DNA of 64,000 nucleotides from Stutzerimonas stutzeri (GTDB taxonomy: Bacteria > Pseudomonadota > Gammaproteobacteria > Pseudomonadales > Pseudomonadaceae). The stretch lies in the NCBI RefSeq assembly GCF_018138085.1, contig NZ_CP073105.1, forward strand, positions 2,914,001 to 2,978,000, read 5' to 3'. A program made the translations under genes and the position numbers. Positions 47,158-57,359 of this stretch are shown here, in pieces. Under the pieces are notes generated by a model. It had not been told where the DNA came from. It saw nothing but the letters and a program-made list of their open reading frames with translations, and did no database searches. Every line of letters starts with the position of its first letter. Position 1 is the first letter of the stretch.

Positions 47158-48375
47158 TCACATCAGCGTCGCCCCAGGGAGTAACAAGATCGTCGCGAAA
47201 CCTGGCATTGGTGGCGCCATCCAGCGACGCGACCTGCCGGTGCCGATTGACTCCACCTTGCCCGTGCTCGCCAGCGTGTCCAACGAGCGTTGCACCGAAC
47301 GCTGACTGATACCGAGTGCGAAAGCCAGGCCGGAACTCGACCAGCAATGGCCATCCGCGAGACATGCCAGCAGCGCCGCATGTCGCCCTTCGACGGGACG
47401 GGCCAGTACGAGAACGTCGCTTGCATCGAACGGCACCAGCCGGAAGCCTCGCTTGGTTGCTGTCACACTGACCAGCGTTCCCAGCAGCGCCCGAAGGCGA
47501 CCCATTTCCACGCGCAGCCGGGCCCGGTGTGATTCGTCGGCAGTCCGGGAACGAAACGCCTGTGCGATAAGCGTGTGCCGCGATACGTCGTCCGGCCACG
47601 CTTCGGCGAGCGCTCGCGCCAAGGCAAACAACACCGGGCGCTTGGCCAGGGACACGCAGTTACCGGCCTGGGACACGACATGACGGCACCCATCCACGAC
47701 GACCGATCCAGAGGCCAGAATGCGTTGCACGTCATCCAGCAGCACCAGCCGTTCGCAGGCAGCGCTGATCAGCCGCGCCGCGGGCATGTCCAGAATAGCG
47801 GACGCGCGTTGCAGTTCCGCATCCAGCGCCGCAATACCTGAGCGCTTCGCAGCATGCGCTGCCCGGGCCAAGGCCTGGCGCGCCGTTCGAGCCTGATAAT
47901 CACGAAGTGCCATGCCCGCGATGATCAGCTCGTAGATCGCCTTCGACGCCGGGCCCAGCCCAGCGGGGTCCAGCTCACGAAGCGCCCGCTCTGCCTCCTC
48001 GATGCGGCCGATCAGCAGCCAGCGACGCAGTTCCAGTAGTCGCGCGTAGGTGGCGTTGGCCTGATCGCCATGCGCCTTGAGCGTTACCCTCGCGTCGGCG
48101 AGCGAGCGTTCCGGCCAGCCAAGGTCGCGCGATGCCAGCGCCACCTCGGCTTCGGCGACGACGCACCGAGCGTGCGGCACCGGTTCGTCCGTTCCAAAGG
48201 CATTCGCGGCGGTTCTGAACAGCGCTTTCGCGCGCACGAATTCGCCTAGTTGGGCCATGGCGATGCCGCGAAGCGCGAGAGCCGCTGCGTCGTCGCGCAG
48301 GGCGATCCGTTTAAGCGCGCCGAGCGGATCACCTACGGCAAGCGCGGCCGCCGCAGCCTGGGCGGAGGCGTCCAT
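47158..48375 (-). CDS. TPR plus winged-helix (SARP/OmpR-like) transcriptional regulator
   Basis: This 405-residue protein has an N-terminal alanine-rich helical repeat region (about residues 1-235) resembling tetratricopeptide repeats, for example AQLGEFVRAKALFRTAANAFG and GRIEEAERALRELDP. An OmpR/SARP-type winged helix follows (about 250-350), with LAKRPVLFALARALAEAWPDDVSRHTLIAQAF, RLRVEMGRLRALL and ATKRGFRLVP. A second short helix-turn-helix lies at the C-terminus (GLAFALGISQRSVQRSLDTLASTGKV). The architecture suggests a DNA-binding regulator sensing through its helical part. The start at 48375 is chosen by domain layout; ribosome sites are weak. It is probably cotranscribed with the beta-propeller gene. 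Confidence 0.65.
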   Translation of the reverse strand: MDASAQAAAAALAVGDPLGALKRIALRDDAAALALRGIAMAQLGEFVRAKALFRTAANAFGTDEPVPHARCVVAEAEVALASRDLGWPERSLADARVTLKAHGDQANATYARLLELRRWLLIGRIEEAERALRELDPAGLGPASKAIYELIIAGMALRDYQARTARQALARAAHAAKRSGIAALDAELQRASAILDMPAARLISAACERLVLLDDVQRILASGSVVVDGCRHVVSQAGNCVSLAKRPVLFALARALAEAWPDDVSRHTLIAQAFRSRTADESHRARLRVEMGRLRALLGTLVSVTATKRGFRLVPFDASDVLVLARPVEGRHAALLACLADGHCWSSSGLAFALGISQRSVQRSLDTLASTGKVESIGTGRSRRWMAPPMPGFATILLLPGATLM

Positions 48376-48800
48376 CGCTATCCGAACACCACTCTGGTCG
48401 GGACCCGGTCCGATGTTTCGCTGCCCTACGCGCATTTCCCAGCCAACCTCCATAGAGCAGGTGTGCGGCAAGCATCCGCCCCGCCCGGTGAGCATCACGC
48501 AGCCTCAACCTCGGCCTGGCCGCTCGCTCTCTGCACCATAGCTGAACCTCGAGACGCTGTCTGAAACCCGAGCAAGCCAACATCAATACCCGTCAGCATC
48601 CTGATTCCAAGGCGGCTGCTAGCCGCACAACAGCGAGGCACGGTAGCCACCACCCGCGCAGGTTTGGCTCTCTGATAAACTTGCTCACCATTTTCCTGGA
48701 TTCGAATCCAGGATTAACCAGCGTCCACCCGCCTTCTCGTTGCGCGGTGGACCTGCCGCGCTGCAACGCCGGGTAAATTCGAATCCCACCGGAATACCGC
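48376..48800. other. 425-base divergent region between the regulator and dusA
   Basis: No supported gene is seen. It should contain promoters for dusA and the regulator. A perfect 20-base palindrome lies at 48694-48713. Confidence 0.55.
48694..48713. repeat. Perfect 20-base palindrome upstream of dusA
   Basis: TCCTGGATTCGAATCCAGGA reads the same on both strands. It is 88 bases before the dusA start. As RNA it could fold as a short hairpin; as DNA it may bind a dimeric regulator. Its centre TTCGAA resembles a tRNA T-loop, but no tRNA body surrounds it. Confidence 0.5.
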
Positions 48801-49805
<1,005 letters not shown>

Positions 49806-49928
49806 ATCATTGACCAAGGAACACCCGGGATCATTTTCAATCCAAGTCCTGTCCGCCCGCCTCTGCGCCCGTTGAGTGGCTCGGGGACCTCGGGTAAGGT
49901 CAGGTCAACTCAGAGGATAGAGCGCCCC

Positions 49929-50849
49929 ATGACATCCAAACTGGAACAACTCAAGCAGTTCACCACCGTGGTCGCCGATACCGGAGACCTCGATGCCATC
50001 GCCCGTCTGCAGCCGGTAGACGCGACCACCAACCCCTCCCTGCTGCTCAAGGCGGCTGCCCTGCCCCGTTACGCGGAGCACCTGCAGGCAGCGATGTCCC
50101 GCTGCGCCGGCGACATCGGGCTGGGCTGCGATCTGTTTGCCGTGGCGGTAGGGCAGGAAGTGCTCAAACTCATCCCCGGGCGCATCTCCACCGAGGTCGA
50201 CGCAAGACTCTCCTTCGATACCGAGGCGATGATTCGGCGCGGCGAACGCCTGATCGGGCTGTATGAGGAAGCGGGCGTCTCGCGGGATCGCGTACTGATC
50301 AAGCTGGCCGCTACCTGGGAAGGCATCCGTGCCGCCGAGCAATTGGAGAAATTAGGCATCCAGACCAACCTGACCCTGTTGTTCTGCTTTACCCAAGCAG
50401 CGGCGTGCGCCGATGCCGGCGTGTTCCTCATCTCGCCGTTCGTTGGGCGCATCTACGACTGGTACAAGAAGCACGAAGGCCGCGACTATGTTGGCGATGA
50501 AGATCCAGGCGTGCAGTCGGTCAGCCGCATCTATGACTACTACAAGGCCCATGGTTATCAGACCGTCGTGATGGGCGCGAGCTTCCGCAATACCGGACAG
50601 ATCGAAGCGCTGGCAGGCTGCGACCGCCTCACTATCAGCCCGGAGTTGCTGAGCCAGCTGGCCCAGACGGAAGGGCCGCTCGAGCGCAAGCTGTCGCCTG
50701 GGCGCGCGTCCGAGCCACGGGTTACGCTGGACGAGAACGCCTTCCGCTGGGGATTGAACGAGGACCCGATGGCAACCGAGAAGCTGGCCGAAGGCATCCG
50801 TCAGTTCGCCCGCGATCAGGAAAAGCTTGAAGCGCTGCTAGCGTCCTGA
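49929..50849 (+). CDS. tal: Transaldolase
   Basis: This 306-residue enzyme of the pentose phosphate pathway exchanges dihydroxyacetone units between sedoheptulose-7-phosphate and glyceraldehyde-3-phosphate. It begins with [20 protein letters not shown] and has [13 protein letters not shown]. The Schiff-base lysine is Lys125 in [11 protein letters not shown]. Later motifs are [25 protein letters not shown] and [22 protein letters not shown] supports the start at 49929; the frame extends upstream to 49872. It lies 123 bases after dusA, the order known in P. aeruginosa. Confidence 0.95.
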   Translation: MTSKLEQLKQFTTVVADTGDLDAIARLQPVDATTNPSLLLKAAALPRYAEHLQAAMSRCAGDIGLGCDLFAVAVGQEVLKLIPGRISTEVDARLSFDTEAMIRRGERLIGLYEEAGVSRDRVLIKLAATWEGIRAAEQLEKLGIQTNLTLLFCFTQAAACADAGVFLISPFVGRIYDWYKKHEGRDYVGDEDPGVQSVSRIYDYYKAHGYQTVVMGASFRNTGQIEALAGCDRLTISPELLSQLAQTEGPLERKLSPGRASEPRVTLDENAFRWGLNEDPMATEKLAEGIRQFARDQEKLEALLAS

Positions 50850-50870
50850 GTCGAGCGAATGCATCTTGCG

Positions 50871-50898
50871 GTCGGGCGCAGCGGTAACGCAGCCCGAC
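50871..50898. terminator. Hairpin between tal and the convergent rssC
   Basis: GTCGGGC pairs with GCCCGAC around a 14-base loop that can pair further. It lies 21 bases past the tal stop and between convergent genes. No U-run follows. Confidence 0.45.
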
Positions 50899-50972
50899 GG
50901 CAAATGCGCAGCAAAATGAACAAAAATTGAACAGACGATCGCTGGCTCACGACACCTTTTGCCACGCCTGAT

Positions 50973-51455
50973 TCAGGATCGCTCCAGAGCGGTCACGAGG
51001 TCACGAAAGGCCTCGCGGTTGGAGTCATTGAGGCTCATCAGAATACGGTGAGCCTCGAGCACCTTGGTCTTGACGACGTCTTCGGACTGATCTTGGCTGG
51101 GCAAATCGGCCAGTTGCTCGGGCGATGGCAACGGCTGATCGACGATATTGAACACCTGATCGAAACCCATCGACTGCAGCAGCCGGGTGATATCGGCGTG
51201 GGTGGTCACCAGGGTGGGCAGCATGCCGATCTTCTGCCGGGACAGAATGGACAATTTGGCAAGCAGCCCCAGCGTCGTGCTGTCGATGCTTCGGCTTTCG
51301 GTAAGATCGATCACAATCGCCGAGAAATTCAGTGATGAAAAAATTTTCTCGATGGTTGCATCAAGCGCCGAGCATAGCGTCAGTCGAATCTCGCCGACAA
51401 ATTTCAGGATGAAGGTGCCATCCTGCTCGGCGAACTGGATTTTGCCAGTGCTCAT
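50973..51455 (-). CDS. rssC: STAS-domain anti-sigma-factor antagonist RssC
   Basis: This 160-residue protein has an N-terminal STAS domain (residues 5-105) with AIVIDLTESRSIDSTTLGLLAKL, where Ser59 is the probable phosphorylation site, and a helical C-terminal tail (about 115-160). Anti-sigma antagonists relay signals through serine phosphorylation. Its start overlaps the stop of the upstream rssB-like gene in an ATGA arrangement. The tal-rssC-rssB-PilZ-mlaA order matches P. aeruginosa PA2796-PA2800, which favours RssC over the paralogous HsbA. Confidence 0.82.
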   Translation of the reverse strand: MSTGKIQFAEQDGTFILKFVGEIRLTLCSALDATIEKIFSSLNFSAIVIDLTESRSIDSTTLGLLAKLSILSRQKIGMLPTLVTTHADITRLLQSMGFDQVFNIVDQPLPSPEQLADLPSQDQSEDVVKTKVLEAHRILMSLNDSNREAFRDLVTALERS

Positions 51456-52636
51456 GCAAGGTTCCTGCTCAATACCAGCAACGCGATGTCATCGGGCATA
51501 TCCTCCAGATCGGCCAGGCCGAGCACTCGCTGCAATCCTTCCAGCGTACCGCCAGCTTCGCAAATCAGCCCAGGCAGACCTGCTTCTTTATCTTTGAGGG
51601 TTTCTCCCGGCAAAAGGTCCAAAATGCCATCGGAAAGCAGGGTCAGGCTGAACGAGTCCGGCAGCTCGATCTCGTAATTATCGTAGGTGGCTTCGACGAA
51701 CAGGCCAACCGGCAGCCCACGCCCCTCCAGATATCTGGCCGCACCGCCGGTATAGAGCACTGGCATCGGGAGATGCCCGCCAATGCTGTAATGCAGGATA
51801 TTGCGCTCTTGATCGATGACCCCGCCCAGCATGGTTACGTGCTTGCCCAGCTTGCAGTTGATCAGCCCGCGGTTGATGTGGTCGAGCACCTCGGACGGTT
51901 TGAACGCTCGCAGCGCCCCTCCCCGCCGGGACTCATACAGCAAGCGCGTGGTCATGAACTTCAACAGAACGGTGACGAACGCCGAGGAAGCGCCATGCCC
52001 GGATACGTCGGCCAGATAAAAGCCGATGCGATGCTCGTCTACCCGAAAGTAATCGACGAAATCGCCGGAGAGGTAAAGCGACGGGATGATCTGATGGGCG
52101 AACTGAAAATCATCGAGGCCGCACGGTGTAACCGGCAACATGTTCATCTGCACTTGCCGGCCGGCGTCCTGGTCTTCCTGCAATAGATGCAGGCTGGCCT
52201 GGAGATCACGATTCGCCGTTTCCAGCTGTTCGCGATAGCGCCGGTTTTCCAGACGCAACCGTGAGCGGTCGAGCGCTCGACGGACCGAATGTTCGAGCAC
52301 CGCCAGGTCTTCGAGCGGCTTGATCAGGTAGTCAGCCGCCCCCAGACGCAACGCCTCGACCGCATCGCTCATCACGCCAGCGCCAGAAACGACGATAACC
52401 GGAAGATCGACCTGGCGTTCGCTGATCAGGCGAATCAACTCCAGTCCGTCCATCTGCGGCATGCGCAGATCGCAGATCACCAGATCTGGATGTTCGGCAT
52501 CGAACAGTTCCATGCCTCGCGGCCCGTTAGGCGCCTGCAGCACCTTGAAACCACTGTCATCCAGATAGGCGGCCAGACTGGCTCGTACCACATCGTCGTC
52601 ATCAATGATCAGCAGCGTCGCGCTTGGGTTGTGCAT
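51452..52636 (-). CDS. rssB: RssB-type response regulator with PP2C phosphatase output
   Basis: This 394-residue protein has a receiver domain (residues 5-125) with IIDDDD, phosphoacceptor Asp56 in VICDLRMPQMDG and conserved VVSGAG and IKPLED. A coiled coil (about 140-175) leads to a SpoIIE/PP2C-type phosphatase domain with GDFVDYFRVDEHRIGFYLADVSGHG and SIGGHLPMPVLY, ending near LADLEDMPDDIALLVL. RssB in enterobacteria delivers the sigma factor RpoS to ClpXP. In pseudomonads RssB keeps a PP2C domain and pairs with the STAS protein RssC. The start at 52636 is set by the receiver fold. Confidence 0.85.
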   Translation of the reverse strand: MHNPSATLLIIDDDDVVRASLAAYLDDSGFKVLQAPNGPRGMELFDAEHPDLVICDLRMPQMDGLELIRLISERQVDLPVIVVSGAGVMSDAVEALRLGAADYLIKPLEDLAVLEHSVRRALDRSRLRLENRRYREQLETANRDLQASLHLLQEDQDAGRQVQMNMLPVTPCGLDDFQFAHQIIPSLYLSGDFVDYFRVDEHRIGFYLADVSGHGASSAFVTVLLKFMTTRLLYESRRGGALRAFKPSEVLDHINRGLINCKLGKHVTMLGGVIDQERNILHYSIGGHLPMPVLYTGGAARYLEGRGLPVGLFVEATYDNYEIELPDSFSLTLLSDGILDLLPGETLKDKEAGLPGLICEAGGTLEGLQRVLGLADLEDMPDDIALLVLSRNLA

Positions 52637-52839
52637 GTTCCTACCAGGCGGTATCGCCAGGACGTTGGCGAAAGCATCAGCCCCGCGCAAGCGCTGGGCA
52701 AGGGATCTTTTCAAGGCGCAGACGGTACTCCCATACGTTCGGCGTTTCAAGCCAGGCGCCGCCGCTCCGGCTGTGCTTTACAGACCGAATTGGCGGGCGC
52801 TATAAGAACGAACGCAACCAGAACTCAAAGGACGAAAAA

Positions 52840-53139
52840 ATGACCCTGAGCGATCGGGACTACAGCGAGAAACGCGATTTCATTCGCATGCAGATCGAGA
52901 CCGCGATCACCCTGACACAGGGCAGCCAGCGCCATGAGGGCGTATGCCTGGATCTTTCCAGTACCGGCATGCAGGTCCTCGCCGCCACCAACCTGCAGAT
53001 GGGCGACAAGGTGAGCGTGCATATCCCCTCGGAACACAGCGAACTCAAAGGATTGGACGCCGAAACCGAGGTGGTCCGGGTCGGTACGCATGAAGATGGC
53101 CGGCAGAGCCTGGGACTGGCCATCCTTTCGATGAACTAA
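52840..53139 (+). CDS. PilZ-domain protein (c-di-GMP effector type)
   Basis: This 99-residue protein has the PilZ c-di-GMP motif: the RxxxR-like region EKRDFIRM near residue 11, and the DLSSTGMQ form of D/NxSxxG at about residue 44. VSVHIPSEHSEL and a closing beta strand (VVRVGTHEDGRQSLGLAIL) follow. Such single-domain PilZ proteins bind c-di-GMP and act on partner proteins. AAAGGA supports the start at 52840. It is divergent from rssB with 203 bases between, which may link c-di-GMP to general stress control. Confidence 0.87.
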   Translation: MTLSDRDYSEKRDFIRMQIETAITLTQGSQRHEGVCLDLSSTGMQVLAATNLQMGDKVSVHIPSEHSELKGLDAETEVVRVGTHEDGRQSLGLAILSMN

Positions 53140-53218
53140 GCCACGTGCGTCGCCTTTGGCGAGGTATGTCGTGCCCTTTTCGCCTCGAGGGGCTGACAAC
53201 CGGCCGAGGCGACAACGA

Positions 53219-53917
53219 TCAGAAGTCGTCTTCGACCTGGCCATCCTGGGTACGGAACTCGCGGTTTTGCAGATAGGCGTTACGAACGAAGATGTACTTG
53301 TCCCCCGTGATCATTTTCTCGGCCGAAAGCAGGCCGGCGCGCAAGTCCACCACATTGATCGCTCGGGTCACGTTTCGAGTAGGAACGTGGTCCATGTAGG
53401 GATACGGCTGCAGGAACGCATCGGGTACGCGCCCGGCGGCGTCACGCACGGTGCTCGGCCCCAGAAGCGGCAGTACCACATAGGGCCCGCTACCCAAGCC
53501 CCACGCACCTAGCGTCTGGCCGAAATCCTCATCGTTCTTCTGCAGCCCCATGCGGGTCGCGACGTCGAAGAAGCCCAGCACGCCGAACGTGCTGTTGAAC
53601 AGGATCCGGCTGGTGTCGATACCAGCGTCGCGGACCTTGCCTTGCAGCAAGTCGTTGGTGAGCACCACCACGTCGCCCAGGTTGCTGAACACGTTGCCGA
53701 TGCCATCTTCGAGGAAATCCGGCGTGACCTTCTGATAGCCCTGCGCCAATGGCTTGAGCGAGTAGGTATCGACCGTATCGTTGAAACGGAAGATCGTACG
53801 GTTCACCCCTTCCCAGGGATCCTCTTCAGCGGCCTGCAGGGATGCGCCGAACACAGCCAGCGCGCCCACCAGGACGACTTTGAAATATCCGACCCAATCC
53901 TTGCCGATCATATGCAT
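53219..53917 (-). CDS. mlaA: MlaA (VacJ) outer-membrane lipid asymmetry protein
   Basis: This 232-residue protein has the MlaA fold: DPWEGVNRTIFRFNDTVDTYSLKPLAQGY, NVFSNLGDVVVLTNDLLQGK, STFGVLGFFDVATRMGLQKNDEDFGQTLGAWGLGSGPYVVLPLLGPSTVRD and YMDHVPTRNV. It removes misplaced phospholipids from the outer leaflet and passes them to MlaFEDBC. The N-terminal signal segment ends LQAAEE with no cysteine, so it is not a lipoprotein, unlike the E. coli one. GGAAGG supports the start at 53917; an ATG at 53911 is the alternative. Confidence 0.93.
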   Translation of the reverse strand: MHMIGKDWVGYFKVVLVGALAVFGASLQAAEEDPWEGVNRTIFRFNDTVDTYSLKPLAQGYQKVTPDFLEDGIGNVFSNLGDVVVLTNDLLQGKVRDAGIDTSRILFNSTFGVLGFFDVATRMGLQKNDEDFGQTLGAWGLGSGPYVVLPLLGPSTVRDAAGRVPDAFLQPYPYMDHVPTRNVTRAINVVDLRAGLLSAEKMITGDKYIFVRNAYLQNREFRTQDGQVEDDF

Positions 53918-54133
53918 CGCGGCCTTCCCCTCGTTCCGAAATGGTGGCATCTGCCTACAAAGCGCTGAAGTATAAATCTAATCCGCACCGTTCCGGCAGC
54001 CGACAGACACGCGGGCGACGAACTTCGCCGACGTCCGCTTCTCAAAGCTGGGACAAGCCCAGCCCGCTGGTTTAACCTTGCTCATATCGAGCGCTGGCGA
54101 ACTCGCCGCCCGAAAAATATCGAGGGAAGCAAC

Positions 54134-54400
54134 ATGCCGGAACATGATCTGCAGTCGCAGCTTGCCGAGCTGCGTAGTCAGCTGGCCCAGGACGCACCGC
54201 TGTCGGAAGAAGAGCGCGCGTCGCTGCAAGCGATAGCCCATGACATCGAGCTTCGCCTGGCCAACGAGGGTATGGTGGAGCAGAACGATTCGCTGGTCGA
54301 CGGCGTCAATCTGGCAGTCGAGCGGTTCGAGGTCAGCCATCCGAACACTGCGATGACACTGCGCAACATCATGCAGACGCTGGCGAACATGGGCATATAA
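54134..54400 (+). CDS. DUF4404 protein
   Basis: This 88-residue helical protein fits DUF4404: LQSQLAELRSQLAQDAPLSEEERASLQAI, then LVDGVNLAVERFEVSHPNTAMTLRNIMQTLANMGI. It is predicted to be cytoplasmic and possibly coiled-coil. The function is unknown. GAGGGAAG supports the start. It is convergent with queF and 84 bases from it. Confidence 0.8.
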   Translation: MPEHDLQSQLAELRSQLAQDAPLSEEERASLQAIAHDIELRLANEGMVEQNDSLVDGVNLAVERFEVSHPNTAMTLRNIMQTLANMGI

Positions 54401-54484
54401 AAAGAAGCCGAGAGAAGCGTAGGAGGCTGGACGGGAAGCGGCACGAACCAGCCGTGCCCATCCTGCCCCCTCGGTTGCGGTCGC

Positions 54485-55315
54485 TTACTGCCTTACGAGA
54501 CGCCCATTGCCCAGCCCCCGCGTCTCGGTGCTGCGGTACGGGTTGATATCCAGCCCGCCGCGACGCACATAGCGCGCGTGAACGCTTAGCCACTCCGGGT
54601 GCAGCACGCGCTGCAGGTCGAGGAAGATTCGCTCGACGCACTGCTCATGAAAGTCTGCGTGCTGGCGGAAGCTCACCAGATAGGCCAACAGGCTGCCATG
54701 ATCCAGCGCCGCGCCACGATAGCCGATGGCGACCGTGCCCCAGTCCGGCTGACCGGTGACGGGGCAATTGGATTTCAGCAGGTGGCTGTGAATCCACTCT
54801 TCCGCCTGACGCTCAGGATCACAGCTCAACAGCTGCGGCCGTGGTGAATCGTAGTGCTGGATGCTGACGTCCAGTTCGTCGATGCACTGCCCCGCCGGCA
54901 CGACAACCCCCTCCTGCGCCACTTCCTCCAGCGTCCGCAGGCGCACGCCGACCGGCTTGCCCGCTGCGGCCGACAGATCCCGCGCCATCACCTCTGCCAG
55001 CGCCTCGCGGCTATCAAATACCGACTGGTTCAGCGAATTGAGATAGAGCTTGAATGACTTGGACTCGATGATGTTCGGCGAGTCCGCCGGAATACTGAAC
55101 TCACCAATCGCGACGACAGGTTTGCCGGACGGCAGCAGCCAGGACAGCTCGTAACAGTTCCAGATATCGACGCCGCGATAGGGCAAGGTGTCGGCGCTCA
55201 GCCCGAGTTCGGCCCATTTCGGCGCCCGAGGGATCGGGAAGAGCTGCTCAGGGCTGTAGGTCGCGACATAGGCGCTGGATTTGCCCAGCGGAGAGAGTTC
55301 GGCGGGGTGTTGCAT
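54485..55315 (-). CDS. queF: NADPH-dependent 7-cyano-7-deazaguanine reductase QueF
   Basis: This 276-residue enzyme reduces preQ0 to preQ1 in queuosine synthesis. It is of the long, two-domain YqcD type. The QueF motif [17 protein letters not shown] lies at about residues 84-100. The catalytic Cys184 is in [12 protein letters not shown] with Asp191. The C-terminal half ends with [13 protein letters not shown] and [15 protein letters not shown]. The start at 55315 gives the usual length (E. coli 282); its ribosome site is weak. Confidence 0.95.
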   Translation of the reverse strand: MQHPAELSPLGKSSAYVATYSPEQLFPIPRAPKWAELGLSADTLPYRGVDIWNCYELSWLLPSGKPVVAIGEFSIPADSPNIIESKSFKLYLNSLNQSVFDSREALAEVMARDLSAAAGKPVGVRLRTLEEVAQEGVVVPAGQCIDELDVSIQHYDSPRPQLLSCDPERQAEEWIHSHLLKSNCPVTGQPDWGTVAIGYRGAALDHGSLLAYLVSFRQHADFHEQCVERIFLDLQRVLHPEWLSVHARYVRRGGLDINPYRSTETRGLGNGRLVRQ

Positions 55316-55396
55316 GGCGGGAACCTGTACGAAAAATGACCGCAAGTGTATCGGTTCCCGCCACGTTTATCATCGCCATTGCCCGTTGCGGGCGGA

Positions 55397-56176
55397 TTAC
55401 TGACGCATTCCGCGGCCGCTGGTGAGGAGCCTGATGCATAACAGGTACATCAGCACGGCGGCGACCGCCATGAAGCTGATCGCGACTCCGATGCGGATGT
55501 CCGACACGCCGAGAATGCCGTAACGAAAGGCATTGACCATGTGCAGGATGGGGTTGGCGAGCGACAGTGTCTGCCAGAACGGCGACAACAGATTGATCGA
55601 GTAGAACACCCCACCCAGATAGGTCAGCGGCGTCAATACGAAGGTTGGGATGATGGATATGTCATCGAAGTTGCGCGCATAGACTGCGTTGATGAAGCCG
55701 CCCAGGGCGAAAATCGTCGAGGTCAGGGTAATCACCAGCAAGGTGACGCCCAAGTGATGCACCTGCAGATCGGTAAAGAACATCGACAACAGCGTGACGA
55801 TCAGCGCCACGGCTAGACCACGTGTGATGCCGCCTAGCGAAAAACCGATAAGGATCACATGCGGAGACACCGGCGACACCAGCAGCTCCTCGATGGAACG
55901 CTGGAACTTGCTGCTGAAAAAGCTGGAAACCACGTTGCTGTAGGAGTTGGTGATCACCGACATCATGATCAGCCCCGGCACGATGTACTCCATATAGGTG
56001 AAACCACCCATCTCACCGATTCGCGAGCCGATCAGGTTTCCGAAGATCACGAAGTACAGCACCATCGTGATCGCCGGAGGCAGCAGAGTCTGGGGCCAGA
56101 TCCGCGTATAGCGGCGTATTTCGCGATGGACGATGGTTTGCAGCGCCACCAGATTGGGCCGGAATTCAGCGTTCAT
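55397..56176 (-). CDS. ABC-2 type exporter permease (YadH-like)
   Basis: This 259-residue membrane protein has six predicted helices and the ABC-2 motif regions RYTRIWPQTLLPPAITMVLYFVIFGNLIGSRIG, TYMEYIVPGLIMMSVI, RSIEELLVSPVSPHVILIGF, FALGGFINAVYARNFDDISIIPTFVLTPLTYLGGVFY and ANPILHMVNAFRYGI. It matches the YadH group. The start overlaps the ATPase gene stop (ATGA), so the two are coupled and form a transporter of two permeases and two ATPases. The substrate is unknown. Confidence 0.9.
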   Translation of the reverse strand: MNAEFRPNLVALQTIVHREIRRYTRIWPQTLLPPAITMVLYFVIFGNLIGSRIGEMGGFTYMEYIVPGLIMMSVITNSYSNVVSSFFSSKFQRSIEELLVSPVSPHVILIGFSLGGITRGLAVALIVTLLSMFFTDLQVHHLGVTLLVITLTSTIFALGGFINAVYARNFDDISIIPTFVLTPLTYLGGVFYSINLLSPFWQTLSLANPILHMVNAFRYGILGVSDIRIGVAISFMAVAAVLMYLLCIRLLTSGRGMRQ

Positions 56177-57105
56177 TTGGCCCCCTTGGGTAGATTGTTT
56201 TCGACCATCGAAACGAACAGCTCCTCGAGCCGGTTGGTCTTGTTGCGCAGGCTCAACACCTCGATGCCCTGCGCCGACAGCATACGAAACAGGTCCGTGA
56301 TGCCCTGGCTCTTGTCGACCTGCACCTCCAGCGTGTGATGGTCGACCAGCCTCGCCGGATAGGGGCCGAGGTCCGGCGGCACCAGTTGCGACTCTTTCAG
56401 ATCAAGCAGGAAGGTCTCGACGTGAAGCTGCTTGAGCAGCTCGCGCATGCTGGTGTTCTTGACGATCTGCCCGTGGTCGATGATTCCGATGTTGCGGCAC
56501 AGCTGCTCGGCCTCTTCCAGGTAGTGGGTGGTGAGAATGATGGTGATGCCTTCACGATTCAGTCCCGTGAGAAACGACCACATCGAGCGGCGCAACTCGA
56601 TATCGACGCCTGCGGTCGGCTCATCGAGGATCAGCAGTCGCGGACGGTGAATCAGTGCCCGGGCGATCATCAGTCGGCGCTTCATGCCACCGGACAGCAT
56701 GCGCGAAGACACATCGCGTTTGTCCCACAGCCCGAGCTGGTTGAGGTACTGCTCAGCACGCTCCTTGGCGATCTTCGCCGGGATGCCGTAGTAGCCCGCC
56801 TGGGTTACCAGGATGTCGAACGCCTTCTCGAACTGGTTGAAGTTGAATTCCTGCGGCACCACGCCCAGGCATCGCTTGAGTCCGCCGGGGTCACGGTCCA
56901 GGTCGTGCCCGAACACATTCACCGTGCCGCCCGTCTTGTTCACCAGCGTGGAGAGGATGCCGATGGTCGTCGATTTGCCCGCACCGTTGGGGCCCAGCAA
57001 GGCGAAGAAATCGCCTTCGGCCACGTCAAGGTCGATACCCTTGAGCGCCTCGAAGCCGTTTCCGTAAATTTTCGTCAACTGCCGAATGGATAGAGCAGTA
57101 CTCAT
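56173..57105 (-). CDS. ABC transporter ATP-binding protein (YadG-like)
   Basis: This 310-residue ATPase has Walker A GPNGAGKST, the Q-loop region VVPQEFNFN, signature SGGMKRRLMIARALIHRPRLLILDEPTAGVD and the H-loop TTHYLEEAEQLC. The C-terminal extension of about 90 residues is typical of the DrrA/YadG class. It powers the ABC-2 permease encoded just downstream. The start at 57105 is fixed by the family N-terminus (MSTALSIRQLTKIY); no clear ribosome site precedes it. Confidence 0.92.
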   Translation of the reverse strand: MSTALSIRQLTKIYGNGFEALKGIDLDVAEGDFFALLGPNGAGKSTTIGILSTLVNKTGGTVNVFGHDLDRDPGGLKRCLGVVPQEFNFNQFEKAFDILVTQAGYYGIPAKIAKERAEQYLNQLGLWDKRDVSSRMLSGGMKRRLMIARALIHRPRLLILDEPTAGVDIELRRSMWSFLTGLNREGITIILTTHYLEEAEQLCRNIGIIDHGQIVKNTSMRELLKQLHVETFLLDLKESQLVPPDLGPYPARLVDHHTLEVQVDKSQGITDLFRMLSAQGIEVLSLRNKTNRLEELFVSMVENNLPKGAK

Positions 57106-57359
57106 AAGGAATGCACACAACGCAGAGAGGTTCAGAGTAGATAAGGGCGACACCGCGCAATTGCAACACGCGTGGCGCCAATGCGGTAAATGCCTGGCCG
57201 GGATAGCGTAACGCGCAACGGCGTTTCGGTCATTCGGGAAACTCGCAAGCGTATCGCCAGTCACTATCGAGTACCCATCGCGTCGACCTGTCCCTTCACC
57301 CCAGCCATCCCAAGCGCCTATGCTCATCACGACGCCAAACGCCTAACAAGGAAAATCCC

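Noticed and set aside
48690..48725. tRNA-like T-arm (TTCGAATCC with ACCA nearby) before dusA
   Set aside because: The loop has one base too many for a T-arm, and no acceptor, D or anticodon arms can be built upstream. It is better read as a 20-base palindrome.
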